DNA from: Thiothrix nivea DSM 5205
GTDB lineage: Bacteria > Pseudomonadota > Gammaproteobacteria > Thiotrichales > Thiotrichaceae
Direction of reading: 5' to 3'
NCBI RefSeq assembly: GCF_000260135.1
Contig: NZ_JH651384.1
Location: forward strand, 4,014,693-4,078,692
Length of the DNA: 64,000 nucleotides
Numbering within the stretch: the stretch's first letter is position 1; every line of letters begins with the position of its first letter. Made by a program: the position numbers and the translations under genes. The notes beneath the pieces were generated by a model. The model worked only from the letters and a program-made list of their open reading frames with translations. It had not been told where the DNA came from and made no database searches. Positions 45,447-53,989 of this stretch are shown one piece after another.

Positions 45447-46066
45447 TGATCCTGTAATTCCATTTCCATAAGGAAACGGTAATTGAACGTACCCAGCAAC
45501 TCGCGCTGCTTGTCCATGGATAAACAGGTAAATTTGTTTAGTTCACTTAGCCGTGCCCATGGACGTTCATGCTCATTCAGGCCAAGTAAGCGGATAGTTT
45601 CGATGGCTTGTTGTTGCTTTTCCTCATCAGCCAGTGGGTTTGGCTCCAAGTGGCCATTCCGGTAGTTGAACTGAAAATAACTGGAAAAATCAAAATCCAG
45701 TAAGTCAGGACGCAATAGATTGTCGGAGTAGCGGTTACTTTTGACTTGCTGGCAACAGTCACAAGCCAGATACAAGTTTTCCCACGTGAAAGCTTCCGTA
45801 CAATAGGCTTCTTTGGGTTTGAAATGGTCAATCGTATCGCGGCTGGCGCTGCCCAAAGGAAAACCGCCGTCACAATAAGAACAATGGCCGTCGGTCGATT
45901 CACCCAGAAGCTGCTGCAAGTTATGGTTGATCTTTCTGCCTTCATGTTGCGGCCAGGCAAAATTCGCAGAAGGGTTTTGTTCACGACGCTGGCAATAGGT
46001 TTGCGTCCAGCGTGACTGGTTTTCTGCCAACCAATCAGGACACTCGGGACGTAGCATTTTTCTCAT
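45443..46066 (-). CDS. HNH endonuclease-like protein (PtuB-like)
   Basis: A 207-residue zinc-finger HNH protein. Cys62-x2-Cys65 (HCSYC), the Asp80-His81 core (DTIDHFKPK), Asn97 in TWENLYLACD and Cys102/Cys105 (CDCC) match the treble-clef HNH of the Septu nuclease subunit PtuB and of retron-associated HNH effectors. It overlaps the ATPase gene upstream (ATGA) and draT downstream (GTGA). Together with the ATPase it is a candidate anti-phage pair; nuclease activity is inferred from motif only. Confidence 0.72.
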   Translation of the reverse strand: MRKMLRPECPDWLAENQSRWTQTYCQRREQNPSANFAWPQHEGRKINHNLQQLLGESTDGHCSYCDGGFPLGSASRDTIDHFKPKEAYCTEAFTWENLYLACDCCQQVKSNRYSDNLLRPDLLDFDFSSYFQFNYRNGHLEPNPLADEEKQQQAIETIRLLGLNEHERPWARLSELNKFTCLSMDKQRELLGTFNYRFLMEMELQDQ

Positions 46067-47433
46067 GCAGCAGGTATCCCTTGCTGTTTGCGCAACCGCT
46101 CTGCCTGCCGAATTTCACGGCTCACAATATTGCTCACTTCCACACTGCCCTGAGCGATGCTTGCAGCAAATGCCTGTAACGCATCCAGACTCAACTGGCC
46201 TTGCAGATAAGCTTTTTTCTTTTCCTCAAATACATCCAACTGGCTCTCGGTGACGTCATCAAATTCCTCATCAATCCCAAATACCTCTTCCACAATAGCA
46301 GGATAACTCACTCCTGCCTTGGATTTGATGGGCGTATCCAATACCGCATTGCCCGCATTATCCAGACGCAGAGGGTAAACCCAGGCATCAGATACCGAAC
46401 CAACTACAAAGGGTGAGTGTGTAGATAAAATGATTTGGGCGTGAGGGAATAGATTTTGCAATACAGGTAGTATCTTGCGTTGCCAAGCAGGATGCAGATG
46501 CACTTCGATTTCGTCCAACAACAACAAAAACTGACGCTCAAAAATCGGAAGCTGATTTTCCCATGGAATCAGTTCCATGCGCATCATCAAGTCCGTAATC
46601 CAGCCGAGGATTGATTTCAGACCATCAGGTAGTACGTCAAAATCACTTACACGCCCGTCAATACGTAGGTTTACCGCCAATGGTTCATCGGTAATCTCAA
46701 ATGCTATTGGTTTGTCAATTATTTGTTTAATAAGGTTCTCAATGCGAGTAATGGAACCTTCACGTCTTTTTGCTGCTTCCTGATCATTACGATAAGCGGC
46801 AAGTGCCGCTTTTGATTTAGTCAGAGCCAACCATTTAATTAATTTTTCATAATGAGCTTGAGTATTTTTATGGAAACTCAAAGCGTCTTCTAGAGTTTTA
46901 CCTTGAACCTCCTCAATAGCCTTGAGTTTTGTATAAGCGATGCTTCGATAGCCAGAGTAAGCAAATGCAGCAAAAGTAAAATCTTCGATATTAAGATTAT
47001 TACTCGCACCTGTTTGCAAATGCTGAACCGCATTCTGATAAGTTTGAAGTGGTGTTTTATAATAAGCAGGGTTGACCCAGGCTGTGGGAGCATTTGAATG
47101 TACTGAACCTACATGTTTCAACTTGATTTCAGGGGTAACTCTACTCTGCTCAATATCCTGTCTCTTAGCTTTCCAACCCAATCCAATCTGAACGCCAGAA
47201 ATTTTACCTTCAACCCAGCTATTAGTCGTTAACAAACGCTTTCCCAAATCCATTTGAGCCTGCCAAGGCTGGAATAAAGCAGCAATAGCAGTAAGGATAG
47301 TACTTTTCCCTGTTCCATTTTGCCCGACCAGAATATGCACGTCGGCCTTGTTTTTTGCCAGTTTTGGCTGGAAATCCAGCCGCAACTCGGCAAAAGGGCC
47401 TGTTTCCTTCAGATAGATCGTTTCAACGCGCAT
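46063..47433 (-). CDS. AAA/OLD-type ATPase (PtuA-like)
   Basis: A 456-residue ABC-like ATPase of the AAA_15/AAA_21 type. Walker A is GQNGTGKST at residues 37-45, LPDGLKSILGWITD stands in the signature region, and Walker B LLLLDEIEVHLHPAWQRK is followed by the H-loop ILSTHSPFVVG, typical of SMC/Rad50-like defence ATPases. Its middle part is AT-rich compared with the nif genes, hinting at acquisition. The ATG at 47433 has GGAG 5 nt upstream; the frame is open 29 codons further. Paired with the overlapping HNH gene it resembles Septu PtuA. Confidence 0.75.
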   Translation of the reverse strand: MRVETIYLKETGPFAELRLDFQPKLAKNKADVHILVGQNGTGKSTILTAIAALFQPWQAQMDLGKRLLTTNSWVEGKISGVQIGLGWKAKRQDIEQSRVTPEIKLKHVGSVHSNAPTAWVNPAYYKTPLQTYQNAVQHLQTGASNNLNIEDFTFAAFAYSGYRSIAYTKLKAIEEVQGKTLEDALSFHKNTQAHYEKLIKWLALTKSKAALAAYRNDQEAAKRREGSITRIENLIKQIIDKPIAFEITDEPLAVNLRIDGRVSDFDVLPDGLKSILGWITDLMMRMELIPWENQLPIFERQFLLLLDEIEVHLHPAWQRKILPVLQNLFPHAQIILSTHSPFVVGSVSDAWVYPLRLDNAGNAVLDTPIKSKAGVSYPAIVEEVFGIDEEFDDVTESQLDVFEEKKKAYLQGQLSLDALQAFAASIAQGSVEVSNIVSREIRQAERLRKQQGIPAA

Positions 47434-47542
47434 ACAAACTCCATCGGTTGCTCGTATCAGTACAATACTGCCAAGGATAGCGCATCTGCTACAGACCATG
47501 CAGCCGTAGGATGCAAGCAACCACCCCCACCTACCAACAAAG

Positions 47543-47558
47543 TGTCCTTACCCATACA
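47543..47558 (+). promoter_or_regulatory. NifA upstream activator sequence for nifH
   Basis: TGT-N10-ACA (TGT 47543-47545, ACA 47556-47558), the NifA consensus, lies about 120 bp upstream of the sigma-54 promoter, the usual distance. It partly overlaps the palindrome ATACAA-A-TTGTAT (47554-47566). Confidence 0.75.
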
Positions 47559-47665
47559 AATTGTATCGGCATTGTCGGGAACACGACCTGTACCAACACT
47601 TGCATCTTTCATGGAAGGAAATGTTTTTTGCTTTATAAATAATGGCTTAAAAATAAAATGCCGCC

Positions 47666-47682
47666 TTGGCACGCAGCTTGCA
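47666..47682 (+). promoter_or_regulatory. Sigma-54 promoter of nifH
   Basis: TTGGCACGCAGCTTGCA is a perfect -24/-12 element, with GG at 47668-47669 and GC at 47680-47681 separated by 10 bp. It lies 53 nt upstream of the nifH ATG. Confidence 0.92.
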
Positions 47683-47722
47683 GAGAAGTCCTCGTCATAA
47701 ACATTCTGTCCATCAACACTAA

Positions 47723-48610
<888 letters not shown>

Positions 48611-48628
48611 TCCAGACCGGGTATGTAG

Positions 48629-48656
48629 GGTGGGTGGAGCACAAGCGATACCCACC
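48629..48656. repeat. Hairpin-forming repeat between nifH and nifD
   Basis: GGTGGGT (48629-48635) and ACCCACC (48650-48656) make a 7-bp perfect stem with a 14-nt loop and no T run. It may protect the abundant nifH mRNA 3' end after processing, or be a dispersed repeat. Confidence 0.6.
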
Positions 48657-48722
48657 ATCTTCCTCCCCCCATTCCGCTCTCACCCGTCCACGGATTAGTG
48701 GCGGTGAAACAGGAGACAAGAC

Positions 48723-50201
48723 ATGAGCAACCTGACACGCGAAGAAACCGACGCCCTCATTGCCGAGGTGCTGGAAGTTTATCCTGACAAGGCCAAGAAA
48801 GACCGCAAGAAGCACTTGGCGACCAACGATCAGAGCATCGAACAGTCCAAGAAGTGCATCACCTCCAACCGCAAGTCCCTGCCCGGCGTCATGACCATCC
48901 GTGGTTGTGCGTATGCTGGTTCCAAAGGCGTAGTTTGGGGGCCGATTAAGGACATGATCCACATTTCCCACGGCCCGGTTGGTTGCGGCCAATACTCCCG
49001 TGCCGGTCGTCGTAACTACTACGTCGGCACTACCGGCATCAACACCTTCGGTACAATGAACTTCACGTCCGACTTCCAGGAAAAAGACATCGTATTCGGC
49101 GGCGACAAGAAGCTGGCCAAGCTGATCAACGAAATCGAAGGTCTGTTCCCGCTGGCCAAAGGCATTTCCGTTCAGTCTGAATGCCCAATCGGTCTGATCG
49201 GTGACGACATCGAAGCGGTTTCCAAAAAAGCCTCCAAGGAACTGAACAAGCCAGTCGTACCGGTACGCTGCGAAGGTTTCCGTGGCGTTTCCCAGTCCCT
49301 CGGCCACCACATCGCCAACGACGCGATCCGTGACTGGGTGCTGGACAAGCGCGACAACGATCATAGCTTTGAATCCACCCCTTACGACGTTTCCATCATC
49401 GGCGACTACAACATCGGCGGTGATGCCTGGTCTTCCCGTACCTTGCTGGAAGAAATGGGTCTGCGCGTCGTTTCCCAATGGTCTGGTGACGGCACCCTGT
49501 CTGAAATGGAACTGACCCCGAAAGTGAAGCTGAACCTGCTGCACTGCTACCGCTCCATGAACTACATCTCCCGTCACATGGAAGAGAAGTACGGTATTCC
49601 GTGGGTTGAGTACAACTTCTTTGGCCCGACCAAGATCGCCGAATCCCTGCGCAAAATCGCCAGCTACTTCGATGACACCATCAAGGCAGGTGCTGAGCGT
49701 GTGATCGAACGTTACCGTGCTGAATACGAAGCGGTTATCGCCAAGTACCGCCCGCGTCTGGAAGGCAAGCGCGTCATGCTGTACGTCGGCGGCCTGCGAC
49801 CACGTCACGTCATCGGCGCTTACGAAGATCTGGGTATGGAAGTCGTCGGCACCGGTTACGAGTTCGCTCACAACGATGACTACGATCGCACCATCAAGGA
49901 AATGGGCAATGCCACCCTGATCTACGACGACGTGACCGGCTACGAATTCGAGGAATTCGTCAAGAAGGTCAAGCCTGACCTGATCGGTTCCGGCATCAAG
50001 GAAAAGTACATCTTCCAGAAGATGGGTATTCCTTTCCGCCAGATGCACAGCTGGGACTACTCCGGCCCATACCACGGTTATGACGGCTTCGCCATCTTCG
50101 CCCGTGACATGGACATGACGCTGAACAACCCTTGCTGGGGCAAGCTGAAAGCGCCATGGATCAAGGACGAAGCCAGCGACGTGCAAGCGGCTGCCGCGTA
50201 A
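48723..50201 (+). CDS. nifD: Nitrogenase MoFe protein alpha chain
   Basis: With NifK forms the alpha2-beta2 dinitrogenase that holds FeMo-co and P-clusters. FeMo-co ligands fall at the canonical numbers: Cys275 (LLHCYRSMN) and His442 ([10 protein letters not shown]). P-cluster cysteines lie in [22 protein letters not shown] and [12 protein letters not shown]. The 492 residues are the molybdenum-type length, with no vanadium or iron-only features. AGGAGA precedes the ATG. Confidence 0.98.
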   Translation: MSNLTREETDALIAEVLEVYPDKAKKDRKKHLATNDQSIEQSKKCITSNRKSLPGVMTIRGCAYAGSKGVVWGPIKDMIHISHGPVGCGQYSRAGRRNYYVGTTGINTFGTMNFTSDFQEKDIVFGGDKKLAKLINEIEGLFPLAKGISVQSECPIGLIGDDIEAVSKKASKELNKPVVPVRCEGFRGVSQSLGHHIANDAIRDWVLDKRDNDHSFESTPYDVSIIGDYNIGGDAWSSRTLLEEMGLRVVSQWSGDGTLSEMELTPKVKLNLLHCYRSMNYISRHMEEKYGIPWVEYNFFGPTKIAESLRKIASYFDDTIKAGAERVIERYRAEYEAVIAKYRPRLEGKRVMLYVGGLRPRHVIGAYEDLGMEVVGTGYEFAHNDDYDRTIKEMGNATLIYDDVTGYEFEEFVKKVKPDLIGSGIKEKYIFQKMGIPFRQMHSWDYSGPYHGYDGFAIFARDMDMTLNNPCWGKLKAPWIKDEASDVQAAAA

Positions 50202-50211
50202 AACCGGGAGA

Positions 50212-50273
50212 GGGCGTATGCAATACGCCCCTACGGAGAACGCGTCCCATGTAGGGGCGTATTGCATACGCCC
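50212..50273. repeat. 23-bp perfect inverted repeat between nifD and nifK
   Basis: Arms 50212-50234 and 50251-50273 are perfect reverse complements of 23 nt with a 16-nt loop. Each arm is itself almost palindromic (GGGCGTAT-GCA-ATACGCCC), and a third partial copy follows at about 50276-50288. A REP-like element; in RNA it makes a very stable structure between the two subunit genes. Confidence 0.8.
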
Positions 50274-50351
50274 ATTTGCATACGCCCCGAATCCAGATTT
50301 AAACCTGCTACCCGTTGTTCGCAGATTAGCGGCGCGGGAGGAGATACGAAA

Positions 50352-51923
50352 ATGAGCCAAGCTGTTGAAAACATCAAGCCAAGCTACCCTTTGTTCCGTG
50401 ACGATGACTACAAGGCATCCCTGAAAAACAAACAGGATAACTTTGAAGAGCGTCACTCCCCGGAAAAAATCCAGGAAATCTTCAACTGGACAACCACCGA
50501 GGAATACAAGGAACTCAACTTTGCGCGTGAAGCCCTGACCGTCAACCCGGCCAAAGCCTGCCAACCTCTGGGTGCAGTGCTGTGTGCGCTGGGCTTTGAA
50601 AAGACCCTGCCTTATGTGCACGGTTCACAAGGTTGCGTGGCGTACTTCCGTACCTATTTCAACCGTCATTTCAAGGAGCCGATTGCCTGCGTATCCGATT
50701 CCATGACTGAAGATGCGGCAGTATTCGGTGGCCAGAAGAACATGTTCGATGGCCTGGAAAACGCCAAGGCGATTTACAAGCCGGAAATGATCGCGGTTTC
50801 CACTACCTGTATGGCGGAAGTTATCGGTGACGACCTGAACGCCTTCATCGGCAACGCCAAGAAGGAAGGCCACATCGAGCAGGAATTCCCGACCCCGTTC
50901 GCGCATACCCCGAGCTTCGTTGGTTCCCACACCACCGGTTGGGACAACATGTTTGAAGGCATCCTGCGTTACTTCACCCTCAACCACATGGAAGGTAAGG
51001 AAGTCGGCAGCAACGGCAAGATCAACATCGTGCCAGGCTTTGAAACCTATCTGGGTAACTTCCGCGTCATCAAGCGCATGATGAAGGAAATGGGCGTCGA
51101 CGCCACCCTGATGTCCGACCCGACTGAAGTGCTGGATACGCCTGCCGACGGCAAATTCCGCATGTACTCCGGCGGCACCAGCCTGGCGGAAGTGAAGGAT
51201 GCGCCTAACGCTTACGACACGCTGTTCCTGCAAAACTGGCAGTCTGCCAAGAGCGAAAAGTTCGTCAAGAACACCTGGAACCATGCTGCGCCCAAGATCA
51301 ACATCCCGATGGGGCTGGACTGGACTGACGAGTTCCTGATGAAAGTCTCCGAAATCACTGGTCAGCCGATTCCTGAATCCCTGCTGCTGGAACGTGGCCG
51401 TCTGGTCGACATGCTGACCGACTCCCACGCATGGCTGCACGGCAAGAAATTCGGCCTGTACGGCGACGCCGACTTTGTGCTGGGCATGACCAAGTTCCTG
51501 CTGGAGGTGGGTGCCGAGCCAACCCATATCCTCTGCAACCACGCCAACAAGCGCTGGAAGAAGGAAGTGGAAAAACTGCTGTCCGAATCCCCTTACGGCC
51601 AGAACAGCGAAGTCCATATCGGCAAGGACTTGTGGCACTTCCGCTCACTGATGTTCACCAACAAACCGGACTTCATGATCGGCAACAGCTACGGTAAGTT
51701 CATCCAGCGCGACACGCTGCACAAGGGCAAGGAACACGAAGTTCCGCTGATCCGCATCGGCTTCCCGATCTTCGACCGTCATCACATGCACCGTGATACT
51801 ACCCTGGGTTACGAAGGTGCGATGACCATGTTGCGTACCCTGACCAATGCGGTGCTGGAGCGTCTGGACGAGGAAACTCGCGGCATGGGTACTACCGACT
51901 ATAACTACGACCTGGTTCGTTAA
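50352..51923 (+). CDS. nifK: Nitrogenase MoFe protein beta chain
   Basis: Beta subunit of dinitrogenase, sharing the P-cluster with NifD. P-cluster cysteines are seen in KACQPLGAVLCALGFEK, GSQGCVAYFRTYFNRHF and STTCMAEVIGDDL. The ATG at 50352 is used (MSQAVENIKPSYPLF, with GGAGGAGAT upstream), giving 523 residues; an earlier in-frame ATG at 50262 lies in the palindrome region and is rejected. It ends GTTDYNYDLVR, the typical C terminus. Confidence 0.97.
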   Translation: MSQAVENIKPSYPLFRDDDYKASLKNKQDNFEERHSPEKIQEIFNWTTTEEYKELNFAREALTVNPAKACQPLGAVLCALGFEKTLPYVHGSQGCVAYFRTYFNRHFKEPIACVSDSMTEDAAVFGGQKNMFDGLENAKAIYKPEMIAVSTTCMAEVIGDDLNAFIGNAKKEGHIEQEFPTPFAHTPSFVGSHTTGWDNMFEGILRYFTLNHMEGKEVGSNGKINIVPGFETYLGNFRVIKRMMKEMGVDATLMSDPTEVLDTPADGKFRMYSGGTSLAEVKDAPNAYDTLFLQNWQSAKSEKFVKNTWNHAAPKINIPMGLDWTDEFLMKVSEITGQPIPESLLLERGRLVDMLTDSHAWLHGKKFGLYGDADFVLGMTKFLLEVGAEPTHILCNHANKRWKKEVEKLLSESPYGQNSEVHIGKDLWHFRSLMFTNKPDFMIGNSYGKFIQRDTLHKGKEHEVPLIRIGFPIFDRHHMHRDTTLGYEGAMTMLRTLTNAVLERLDEETRGMGTTDYNYDLVR

Positions 51924-51933
51924 TAGCCTGTCG

Positions 51934-51972
51934 AAGAAACCCACCCCAAACCCCTCCCTTATCAAGGAGGGG
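51934..51972. repeat. Half-copy of the palindromic element between nifK and nifT
   Basis: AAGAAACCC and the hairpin CCCCTCC-N8-GGAGGGG (51951-51972, centre CTTATCAA) match one half of the 101-bp element found in the glycosylase and RND genes. No strong T run follows, so it is unlikely to stop transcription fully. Confidence 0.65.
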
Positions 51973-51995
51973 CTTTGAGGAATAGGAGAACCCTT

Positions 51996-52211
51996 ATGCC
52001 TAGCGTGATGATCCGCCGCAACGACAGTGGCAGCCTGCTCTTCTACGTTGCCAAGAAAGACATGGAAGAAACCATCGCCGCTGTCGAGAAAGACACTGCC
52101 GAAGAATGGGGTGGTGAAGTTGAGTTGACCGACGGTTCACGTTGGTATATCGACCCGATCAGCCCTCCACCTGCATTTCCGACTACCTTGCGCTTCAAGC
52201 GCGCTGACTGA
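51996..52211 (+). CDS. nifT: NifT/FixU protein
   Basis: Small conserved nif protein of unknown function, 71 residues, always found after nifK. It reads MPSVMIRRNDSGSLLFYVAKK with the conserved WYIDPI motif near residue 50 and PTTLRFKR at the end. The ATG at 51996 follows AGGAGA by 5 nt; a start seven codons earlier lacks support. The identification rests on sequence and position. Confidence 0.92.
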   Translation: MPSVMIRRNDSGSLLFYVAKKDMEETIAAVEKDTAEEWGGEVELTDGSRWYIDPISPPPAFPTTLRFKRAD

Positions 52212-52247
52212 TTCTGACCTAGCAACATCCTTACAAGGAGATTCGTC

Positions 52248-52442
52248 ATGGCATTGAAAATCAACCGCGACATCTGCACATCCTGTGGTGATTGCGAACC
52301 TGTTTGCCCAACCAAATCCATCAAGCCTTTCAAAGGCACGTACAAAATCGAAGCTGACACCTGCACCGAATGCGAAGGCGAGTTCGATGAACCGCAATGC
52401 CTGAAAGTGTGCATGGAAGACGATTGCATCGAATACGTTTGA
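52248..52442 (+). CDS. 2[4Fe-4S] ferredoxin, FdxN type
   Basis: A 64-residue bacterial-type ferredoxin. The first cluster motif is CTSCGDCEPVC; the second is CTECEGEFDEPQCLKVC, with the longer C-x2-C-x8-C-x3-C spacing seen in nif-associated ferredoxins. It is a candidate electron carrier to NifH or for FeMo-co assembly. It stands between nifT and a NifX-domain gene in the nifHDK operon with a good AAGGAG site. Confidence 0.93.
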   Translation: MALKINRDICTSCGDCEPVCPTKSIKPFKGTYKIEADTCTECEGEFDEPQCLKVCMEDDCIEYV

Positions 52443-52451
52443 TCCTGTAGG

Positions 52452-52471
52452 GGGCGTGATGCGTCACGCCC
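52452..52471. repeat. Palindromic repeat between ferredoxin and NifX-domain gene
   Basis: GGGCGTGA-TGCG-TCACGCCC is a perfect 8-bp stem with a tetraloop. It is related in its GGGCGT...ACGCCC ends to the nifD-nifK repeat. No T run follows. Confidence 0.65.
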
Positions 52472-52498
52472 ATCTCACCTCTACCCAAGGAGCCGATC

Positions 52499-52972
52499 AT
52501 GAGCGACATCCCGACTCCCCAAGCCTATACCGACGGCGACATGCCTGATTCCATCCGCGTAGCCTGTGCTTCCAATAACGGCGAATTACTGGATGGTCAC
52601 TTTGGTTCCTGCGAACGTTTTCTGGTCTATCAGGTGTCGCAAGCCGAATATCGCCTGATTGACGTGCGTGACGTGGGTGACGATGAAGCCGAAGAAGATA
52701 AGAATGCCTACCGCGCCAGCCTGATTCTTGACTGTCAGGTGCTGTTCATTGCTTCTGTGGGTGGCCCGGCGGCAGCCAAAATCGTCAAGAAAGGCATCCA
52801 CCCGATCAAGCAACCGACGGTTGTTCCCACTAGCGAATTGCTGGCAAAACTGCAACCAGCACTGGCCAACCCGCCACCGTGGCTCGGCAAAGTGATGGGC
52901 AAGGATGCGGAAGCCCGCACCCGTTTCAGCAGCGGCGATGACGACGACGAGCTTCTGGAGGCGGAAGGATGA
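52499..52972 (+). CDS. Dinitrogenase FeMo-cofactor binding-domain protein (NifX/NifY/NafY class)
   Basis: A 157-residue protein with the NifX-type cofactor-binding domain: IRVACASNNGELLDGHFGSCERFLVYQV near residue 19, and FIASVGGPAAAKIVKKGIHPIK near 83. Proteins of this class hold FeMo-co precursors or apo-dinitrogenase during maturation. A position after nifHDKT-fdx parallels nifY in Azotobacter, but the name cannot be fixed. An acidic C-terminal tail (SSGDDDDELLEAEG) is distinctive. The stop overlaps the next gene by 4 nt. Confidence 0.82.
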   Translation: MSDIPTPQAYTDGDMPDSIRVACASNNGELLDGHFGSCERFLVYQVSQAEYRLIDVRDVGDDEAEEDKNAYRASLILDCQVLFIASVGGPAAAKIVKKGIHPIKQPTVVPTSELLAKLQPALANPPPWLGKVMGKDAEARTRFSSGDDDDELLEAEG

Positions 52973-53241
52973 TGACGCCGGAACAACTCGGCGGCATCGT
53001 CGCCTGCGTGGAAAGCAATGGTTTGGCCGACACGCAACTGCCTTACCTGCGCGGTGGTTTCCCCGACCTGCATTTTACCTGGTGTATGGATGATGACGTA
53101 TGCGGCCCGCAACCCGCTGCGCAAGGCAAAGGTTTCAACGTGTACCTGGTCGACAGCAGCAGCCATTGCTTATGTTTTACCCCCAGTCTGGAAGCCGCCA
53201 GTGGCGTGGTTATTGCTGAACTGGGGGAGGACGATGCCTGA
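52969..53241 (+). CDS. DUF6129-like nif-associated protein
   Basis: A 90-residue soluble protein starting MMTPEQLGGIVACVESNGLA, with a central LHFTWCMDDDV stretch and FNVYLVDSSSHCLCFT. It resembles the small DUF6129 proteins found with nif genes in gammaproteobacteria; no function is known. It overlaps its upstream neighbour (ATGA) and the LRV gene downstream by 8 nt, so translation is coupled. Confidence 0.6.
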   Translation: MMTPEQLGGIVACVESNGLADTQLPYLRGGFPDLHFTWCMDDDVCGPQPAAQGKGFNVYLVDSSSHCLCFTPSLEAASGVVIAELGEDDA

Positions 53242-53989
53242 CATCCTGCCTATGGAACTGAGCACACCGATCGCCGATTGCAGCCACTGCCCACACCGCC
53301 TTGACCGGTTGGCGCAGGATCGCTGCCAACCCGGCGACCGTTGCGTGAAAGCCATGAGCGGGCGGCAAATCGACCGATTTTTCCGCGAAAATCCCGACCT
53401 TGCAGCGGACTACACCGGCGATGATTTCTGGGAGCGGCGTGCGATTGCGGCGCGCTACGTTTCACAGGAACGCCTGCTGGCTATGGTCGGCGACCCCGAT
53501 GAGGTAGTACGCAGGGTGCTGGCCTACCGGTTGCCGGTCACAGAACTACACCGCCTGATTGACGACAGCGACCGCGAAGTGCGCATTACCGTTGCTGACC
53601 GCTTGTCGCCGGAGCAACTGGAACGGCTGGCCAACGACGGTGACTATCTGGTGCGCAAATACGTGGCGCGGCGGATGCCTGCTGGCCGTCTGTTCCGCAT
53701 GATCTGCGACGACGACCGCGAGGTGCGCATGACCGTGGCACGGCGTTTGCCCATAGAAAGCCTCGGTTTATTGCTGAACGATCAGGAACCGGAAATCCGT
53801 CGCATTGTCGCCGAACGTATCCAGCCGGAGGCTCTCAGTGGTCTGCTCAATGACCCCGATTGGAGTGTGCGTGTCAAGGTCGCCGAACGCGCCACCCAAG
53901 GAATGCTGGAAGTACTGGTTTTCGATACTGACCCCGACGTGAAGGAAGTCGCCCGCCAGCGGCTTCGGGAGATGCAAACCCATGAATGA
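53234..53989 (+). CDS. 4Fe-4S leucine-rich-repeat-variant (LRV) protein
   Basis: A 251-residue protein with two parts. The N terminus has Cys16, Cys19, Cys31 and Cys37 (DCSHCPHRL...RCQPGDRC), the ligand pattern of the [4Fe-4S] cluster in the Azotobacter LRV protein. From about residue 65 come some seven 24-residue helical repeats of the type DDDREVRMTVARRLPIESL. It probably forms a solenoid for protein contacts. Function in nitrogen fixation is unknown. It overlaps both neighbours. Confidence 0.85.
   Translation: MPDILPMELSTPIADCSHCPHRLDRLAQDRCQPGDRCVKAMSGRQIDRFFRENPDLAADYTGDDFWERRAIAARYVSQERLLAMVGDPDEVVRRVLAYRLPVTELHRLIDDSDREVRITVADRLSPEQLERLANDGDYLVRKYVARRMPAGRLFRMICDDDREVRMTVARRLPIESLGLLLNDQEPEIRRIVAERIQPEALSGLLNDPDWSVRVKVAERATQGMLEVLVFDTDPDVKEVARQRLREMQTHE

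Noticed and set aside
45443-47433. Retron or Zorya-type defence system
   Set aside because: No reverse transcriptase, ncRNA or motor genes lie beside the ATPase-HNH pair; only the two-gene Septu-like layout is supported.
50212-50273. CRISPR-like repeat array near nifD-nifK
   Set aside because: Only two inverted arms and one partial copy, no regularly spaced direct repeats and no cas genes.
50262-50351. Upstream in-frame ATG for nifK
   Set aside because: The extra 30 codons are encoded by the palindromic repeat; MSQAVENIKPSYPLF at 50352 with a strong ribosome site is the normal start.
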